Below are positions 22,706 to 26,431 of a stretch of DNA of 26,431 bases, piece by piece. Source of the stretch: a virus. How positions within the stretch are numbered: position 1 is the first letter of the stretch; every line of letters starts with the position of its first letter. The stretch is taken from the IMG/VR virus record IMGVR_UViG_3300028071_000006, positions 1-26,431 of that record; one strand, written 5' to 3'. The notes beneath the pieces were generated by a model. That model was not told where the DNA came from. It did no database searches and worked only from the letters and a program-made list of their open reading frames with translations. The position numbers and the translations under genes were made by a program.

Positions 22706-24837
22706 GCTGTTTCCTTCGGGTTGGAGGGTTGGGGGTTGGGTTGGTTGGCTTGCTTCACGGCCACGGCCCGCTGAACGGCGGCGTCCTGTTCGCGAAGGCG
22801 GGCGTTCTGCTGCGCCTCCATCTGGCGCAGCCCGAACTCGAACTGCATTTTGCGCTCTTCCATGCTCATCTCGTGTTGGAATTTCTTCTCATCGAGTGCG
22901 ATGTCGGCCTGCACCTTCATCGCCTGGGCCTGGGCGCCGTTGTCCTCTGGCGGCGTAGCCGCTTCCTTCTCAGCCAGCACGCCTTCCTTGCGGGCCTTGG
23001 CGTGCTTGAGGCCGGCGTCGGCCTGCTTGCCAGCGGCCTCTGCTTCCGTCTTGGCGACTTCGGCCTGCTGGCCACGCATGGCGAGCGCTCGCTGTGCCTG
23101 CGCCTCGGGGCTGTTCGCCGCCGCGTTCATCTTCTTGATGATCTCGCGCTTGCCGATCAGGCGGCTGTTCTCGATCAGCGTTTCGTCCGGGATGGCGACA
23201 CCCAGTTCCTTCAGAGCGACGGCTTGGTCGAATTGGCTGTCCTCCAGGGTCTCGCGCTGCGGTACGCTGGAAGTGACGGTGTCGTACTCACCGAGCATCA
23301 GGTCGTTGACGACAGTACCATCGGGGCTCATGCCGTTGATGGTGAACGTCTCTTCCTCGCCGGTGAGCTTGTCCTTGGTAATGGTCAGGACGCGTTCCTC
23401 GGTGTAGAACGTCTGGATCAAGTCCAGGATGTTGCGAGCCAGGATGAAGTCGGAGCGCGTCAAGCTGTCCAGAGGCTTGACGAAGTTCGTGCTGCCGGCC
23501 TGACGCTTGGCCTGGATCGCCTTGGCGGCGACGTCGGCGCGGTCTTGGCCCTGCATGCTGTCCGAGACGCCAGAGATCCCCTTGAGGTGTTCCTCGGCCT
23601 TGTAGCTGATCCGGTCCAGACCCTGCGGCACCTGATTGGGCTGAATCTTGACCAAGTCTTTGTCCGGGTCGCCATTGACCTCGACCACGAGGCCGGTCTC
23701 GGCACCGCGCTGCTCCAGCTCTTCGGCGCTCATGTTCACCAGGGCGCCGGCCTTGGCCTTCCAGCCGCTGTTGGCCGTGGTGTTGACCACGTGCAGCTCC
23801 TGGCTCGAGACCTTGTTGAGCAGCTCCTGCGGCCCGATGAGGTTCTCCACGAGGCCGATCGTGGTGCCGTGACGGAAGAACGGAAAGAAGGGCACGACCG
23901 TGAAGTGCTTGTACGGGCTCCAGTCGTCGTGCAGCACCACGTTGTCGGCGATCACGACCCACTTGATGCGGTGGACCATCTTCGGGACGACCTTGAAGCC
24001 GAACTTTTCCACGAACCACGCGATGCGGTTGCGGTCGAAGTCGGCCGGGATGGCGCGCATGTCGCCCGTGGTTGGGTCAACGAAGTGCTTCTGCTTATCC
24101 AGCGTGCGGTACTGACGTTCGATCAAGCGGATGTTGCGCATCACGCTGGACTCATCGTACGTGCCGTTGTACATCGGGTTGAAGCGGTCACCGAAGCGAT
24201 CGCGCGTGGACTGGATGCTGTCGTAGCCGTACGGGAAGAAACTCTGCTCGCGGTTGCGCAGAAGATCGGCATCTTCCTTGTTGTACAGCACCGCGATGTC
24301 GTCAGCGGTCACCCACTTGGTCGTGAAGACCTCGTTCCACGTGTCCGGGTCGTACTGCTCGCCGTCCGGGTCCACGATGACGTTCTTGGGGTTCAGGTTC
24401 TCGATGACGACCTCGCCCTGCAGGCTGTCGTTGAACCCGATGCGGACGTCGAGGAACCCGCGGGACGTGATGATCCCGTCGGCGAACATGTCCGAGCGCT
24501 TCCAGTCCAGCTGGTTGTTGTCGCTGATCTGTTTGAAGACCTTCGTCAGCACGTCGGCCGTCTCGGCGGGCGACCCTGAGCGCGGGCGGAACGCGATCTC
24601 GTTGCGGTTGTAGATCTGCTCGCCCATGACGTTGGCCATGGTCGAGATGATCTTGTTGATCGTCAGTGCCGGGCGGCGCTGCAGGCGCAACTTGGTCTTG
24701 TCGGCCTTGTCCCACTGGTCGCCGCGAAAGAACGCCTCGCACTTGTCCGCCTTCTCGACGAACTGCGCGTGCCCGTTGTCACGGGCCCAGGCGTAGCGGT
24801 ACCAGATTTTTGTGCACAGGGCGGCGTCGATCGGCAT
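22702..24837 (-). CDS. Portal protein, P22-type (711 aa)
   Basis: Forms the dodecameric ring at one capsid vertex through which DNA is packaged and leaves. At 711 residues it is close to the P22 portal (725). The N-terminal RGDQWDKADKTKLRLQRRP (38-56) followed by LTINKIISTMANVMGEQIYNR (58-78) is the clip-proximal start of this type, with VVIENLNPKNVIVDPDGEQYD (about 142-162) downstream. The C-terminal 180 residues form a long, strongly charged coiled coil (KTEAEAAGKQADAGLKHAKA, then HEMSMEERKMQFEFGLR), comparable to the internal barrel of P22 portal. Stop overlaps the scaffold start (ATGA), and the gene follows terminase in the usual order. Confidence 0.88.
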   Translation of the reverse strand: MPIDAALCTKIWYRYAWARDNGHAQFVEKADKCEAFFRGDQWDKADKTKLRLQRRPALTINKIISTMANVMGEQIYNRNEIAFRPRSGSPAETADVLTKVFKQISDNNQLDWKRSDMFADGIITSRGFLDVRIGFNDSLQGEVVIENLNPKNVIVDPDGEQYDPDTWNEVFTTKWVTADDIAVLYNKEDADLLRNREQSFFPYGYDSIQSTRDRFGDRFNPMYNGTYDESSVMRNIRLIERQYRTLDKQKHFVDPTTGDMRAIPADFDRNRIAWFVEKFGFKVVPKMVHRIKWVVIADNVVLHDDWSPYKHFTVVPFFPFFRHGTTIGLVENLIGPQELLNKVSSQELHVVNTTANSGWKAKAGALVNMSAEELEQRGAETGLVVEVNGDPDKDLVKIQPNQVPQGLDRISYKAEEHLKGISGVSDSMQGQDRADVAAKAIQAKRQAGSTNFVKPLDSLTRSDFILARNILDLIQTFYTEERVLTITKDKLTGEEETFTINGMSPDGTVVNDLMLGEYDTVTSSVPQRETLEDSQFDQAVALKELGVAIPDETLIENSRLIGKREIIKKMNAAANSPEAQAQRALAMRGQQAEVAKTEAEAAGKQADAGLKHAKARKEGVLAEKEAATPPEDNGAQAQAMKVQADIALDEKKFQHEMSMEERKMQFEFGLRQMEAQQNARLREQDAAVQRAVAVKQANQPNPQPSNPKETA

Positions 24838-24844
24838 AGGCGAC

Positions 24845-25207
24845 TCACTTCAAGAATTTGAGCTTGTAGAACGACTTGTCGATCACCGACAAGATTTCGT
24901 CGATCAGGTTGGCCAACTCCGTGCTGCCGTCTGCACACTCGGTGCGGTGCGCCTTGATCCACTGGTGCAGATCCGGCAGCCAATCCACCGGCTCCCCGGT
25001 GGGCACAGGCACGTTGGGGAAGCTCTTGAACGGCCCCTCCACGCCCATGCGGCACTCGGCGAACGTATCTGCAGCCTCGACGATGGCGTCATAGAACTCG
25101 TTCAGCGCCATGTGCGCGGAGTACGAGCGGGTCGTGAAGTGGGCAAAGTGGGCGGCGGTGCGCGCTGCGAAGCAGCGGGCGATCAGTTCGGCGCATTTAT
25201 CGGCCAT
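24845..25207 (-). CDS. DUF5856-like small protein (120 aa)
   Basis: 120-residue helical protein. The stretch HFAHFTTRSYSAHMALNEFYD (residues 21-41) and IVEAADTFAECRMG has the pattern of a small phage family (DUF5856) found in podoviruses and other phages near packaging genes, with His residues at regular spacing; a ferritin/Dps-like bundle has been suggested by analogy only. It contains four predicted helices, with a Cys at 50s and a Pro-rich loop (NVPVPTGEP). An AGGAGA ribosome site seven bases before the ATG fixes the start. It sits between the terminase and the portal genes, seven bases before the portal. Function is not known. Confidence 0.6.
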   Translation of the reverse strand: MADKCAELIARCFAARTAAHFAHFTTRSYSAHMALNEFYDAIVEAADTFAECRMGVEGPFKSFPNVPVPTGEPVDWLPDLHQWIKAHRTECADGSTELANLIDEILSVIDKSFYKLKFLK

Positions 25208-25225
25208 GCGGTTCTCCTGTGCGCA

Positions 25226-26431
25226 TCAAGCTGCCATGTGCGACGCTGCTGCGCCACCGACCTTGAGTTTGTCCTTCCATGACGGAATCCTCTGAGCACG
25301 CGGTTTGAGAGGTGCAGCCCGCCCGATGGCAAGCTGCGTCATCCAGGCCAGTGAGTCAACGCAGTCGTCGTGCACGCCGGCCGGGAAGCGCAGCATTTCC
25401 TGCCGCACGACGTCGTACCAGTCACCCGAGTCGTTGAAACTGACCATGCCCTGTTGCATTCGGCCTTGAAGTGGGCGGGCACGCGCCATTTTGTCGGTGA
25501 TCGGCTTCAGCACTTCGATGGACGGGTAGAGCTGCCGCTCTTTCATGCGCTTTTTCAGCAGCGCTTCGATCGCTCGATAGATCTGCCCGTCCTCAAAGCC
25601 CAGAATCAGACTCGGACTATACCAGCGTACGACAAGATTCAGGATGCTCTCCACGATGAAGAACGCGTCCCCGCTTTTGAAGCGCAAGACCTCAGCGATG
25701 TGCAGCATGTCGTTCGTGTCCTGCAGCCCGACGCTGCCGACCGTGTAGTCGTTCTGCTTTTTCTCGCTGATGGCGAAGTCGAACGCGATGTAGACGTTGG
25801 CGTCCTTGACCCTTGGCGGCTGGGCGCGGCGGAACTGCTCGCGGGTGAAATACGCCCCATCGTCAGGGACCGGGTTCTGCTGATACAGGGCTGCCCACCA
25901 GCGCCCGCCGTTGTTCTGGGCCTTGATACGCAGCAGCTTGGCCACGTCGTAGCGCGCCGGGTGTAGCGCGTCTCCCATGTTGCGCAGCCAGCGCAAATGG
26001 CTCGGATCCGTGCCGCTGAGCATTGCCCTCGCCGCAGCCTCTCGGGCCTCTTCTGGGAACGCCATGACCTTGGCGCTGACCATGGCCTTGCGGAGCACGT
26101 CCTGCGCCATCTTGCCGGCGTCAATGCGGACGATCTCGTCCGTGACGGGATCCAGCCACTCGTCCTGCTCGGCCAGGGCCGGGTACTTGACCACCTCGAA
26201 CTGGTCGATGTGGTCCTCGTCGCCGCCCAGCTTCATCATGTTCTGCAGGCGGCCCGCCAAGTCGTCGTCGTGCCACCACGTCTGGATCACCAGCACGCCG
26301 CCACCGGGGGCCAAGCGGCTGTAGGCGGTGGACAGGTACCACTCCCAGGTCTTTTCGCGGCCGTCGGCGCTGTCCGCCTCTTCCGCGTTCTTCACGGGGT
26401 CGTCGATCACGAGGACGTGAGCGCCCTTACC
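25226..26431 (-). CDS. terL: Terminase large subunit, C-terminal part (start beyond window)
   Basis: The packaging motor that threads DNA into the procapsid and cuts it. The frame is open to the right edge and gives 402 visible residues. The first residues show the Walker B region (AHVLVIDDP, residues 4-12), followed by a coupling motif (IQTWWHDDDLAGRL, 49-62), so the last part of the ATPase is present; the Walker A region lies outside the window. The RNase H-like nuclease follows: first Asp at 218 (YIAFDFAIS), second acidic at 280-281 (GFEDG), and third at 355 or 359 (VHDDCVDSLAW). A segment of about 50 residues between EWLDP and GDALHPARY looks longer than usual. Stop TGA is 18 bases before the next start. 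Confidence 0.88.
   Translation of the reverse strand, partial: GKGAHVLVIDDPVKNAEEADSADGREKTWEWYLSTAYSRLAPGGGVLVIQTWWHDDDLAGRLQNMMKLGGDEDHIDQFEVVKYPALAEQDEWLDPVTDEIVRIDAGKMAQDVLRKAMVSAKVMAFPEEAREAAARAMLSGTDPSHLRWLRNMGDALHPARYDVAKLLRIKAQNNGGRWWAALYQQNPVPDDGAYFTREQFRRAQPPRVKDANVYIAFDFAISEKKQNDYTVGSVGLQDTNDMLHIAEVLRFKSGDAFFIVESILNLVVRWYSPSLILGFEDGQIYRAIEALLKKRMKERQLYPSIEVLKPITDKMARARPLQGRMQQGMVSFNDSGDWYDVVRQEMLRFPAGVHDDCVDSLAWMTQLAIGRAAPLKPRAQRIPSWKDKLKVGGAAASHMAA

Noticed and set aside
22729-24579. 616-codon open frame on the plus strand
   Set aside because: Antisense to the portal gene, whose family match is clear; the translation is Leu/Val/Asp-rich shadow sequence.
1-26431. Integrase, attachment site, CRISPR, tRNA or diversity-generating retroelement
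   Set aside because: No reverse transcriptase, recombinase, repeat-spacer array or cloverleaf was recognised on either strand. The adhesin genes are not accompanied by a visible template repeat here.

Overview
The window is a continuous stretch of late (packaging, capsid, lysis and tail) genes from a tailed bacteriophage or prophage. Every supported gene lies on the minus strand, so it reads from right (terminase) to left (a giant internal virion protein that runs off the left edge). The architecture is podovirus-like: a P22-type portal, a P22-type tail adaptor, a beta-helix tailspike, large internal virion (DNA ejection) proteins, and no tape-measure or tail-sheath gene. The DNA is visibly GC-rich and the lysis module is of the Gram-negative type (pinholin-like holin, SAR endolysin, Rz/Rz1 spanins), so the host is most likely a GC-rich proteobacterium. 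The exact host cannot be named from the sequence.

Layout, in order of transcription: (1) 26431-21653, packaging and procapsid: the C-terminal part of the large terminase, a small DUF5856-like protein, portal, scaffold. (2) 21656-18594: a small protein with a helical hairpin resembling Acb2/Tad1-type cyclic-nucleotide sponges, then a 899-residue beta-helix tailspike closed by a perfect rho-independent terminator. (3) 18552-16404: an AT-rich leader (possible promoter), an N4-gp56/DUF4043-type major capsid protein and two small head proteins, separated by strong intergenic hairpins. (4) 16402-14242: tail adaptor and an SGNH-hydrolase fibre or esterase. (5) 14225-12986, lysis cassette: holin, SAR endolysin, Rz with Rz1 embedded in another frame; neighbours overlap by GTGA. 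(6) 12860-5276, tail and adhesin block: a tail-hub-like protein, two small virion proteins, a protein pair that carries a ConA/LamG-like domain split over two frames, an Asp-box sialidase-like protein and a SPRY/ConA-like tail protein. (7) 5276-1: a helical virion protein, an internal virion protein, and the N-terminal 807 residues of a giant internal virion protein.

Genes are packed with ATGA, GTGA or TAATG overlaps, or with the preceding stop codon embedded in the Shine-Dalgarno (TAAGGAG), so translation is strongly coupled. No gene-free stretch exceeds about 170 bases; the two longest gaps (18428-18593 and 12861-12985) hold a terminator, a leader and hairpins. No tRNA, CRISPR array, insertion sequence, integrase or attachment site was seen. 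The most notable points are the adhesin-rich gene content in three separate places, the split duplicated domain, the Acb2/Tad1-like small protein, and the hairpin-punctuated capsid unit.
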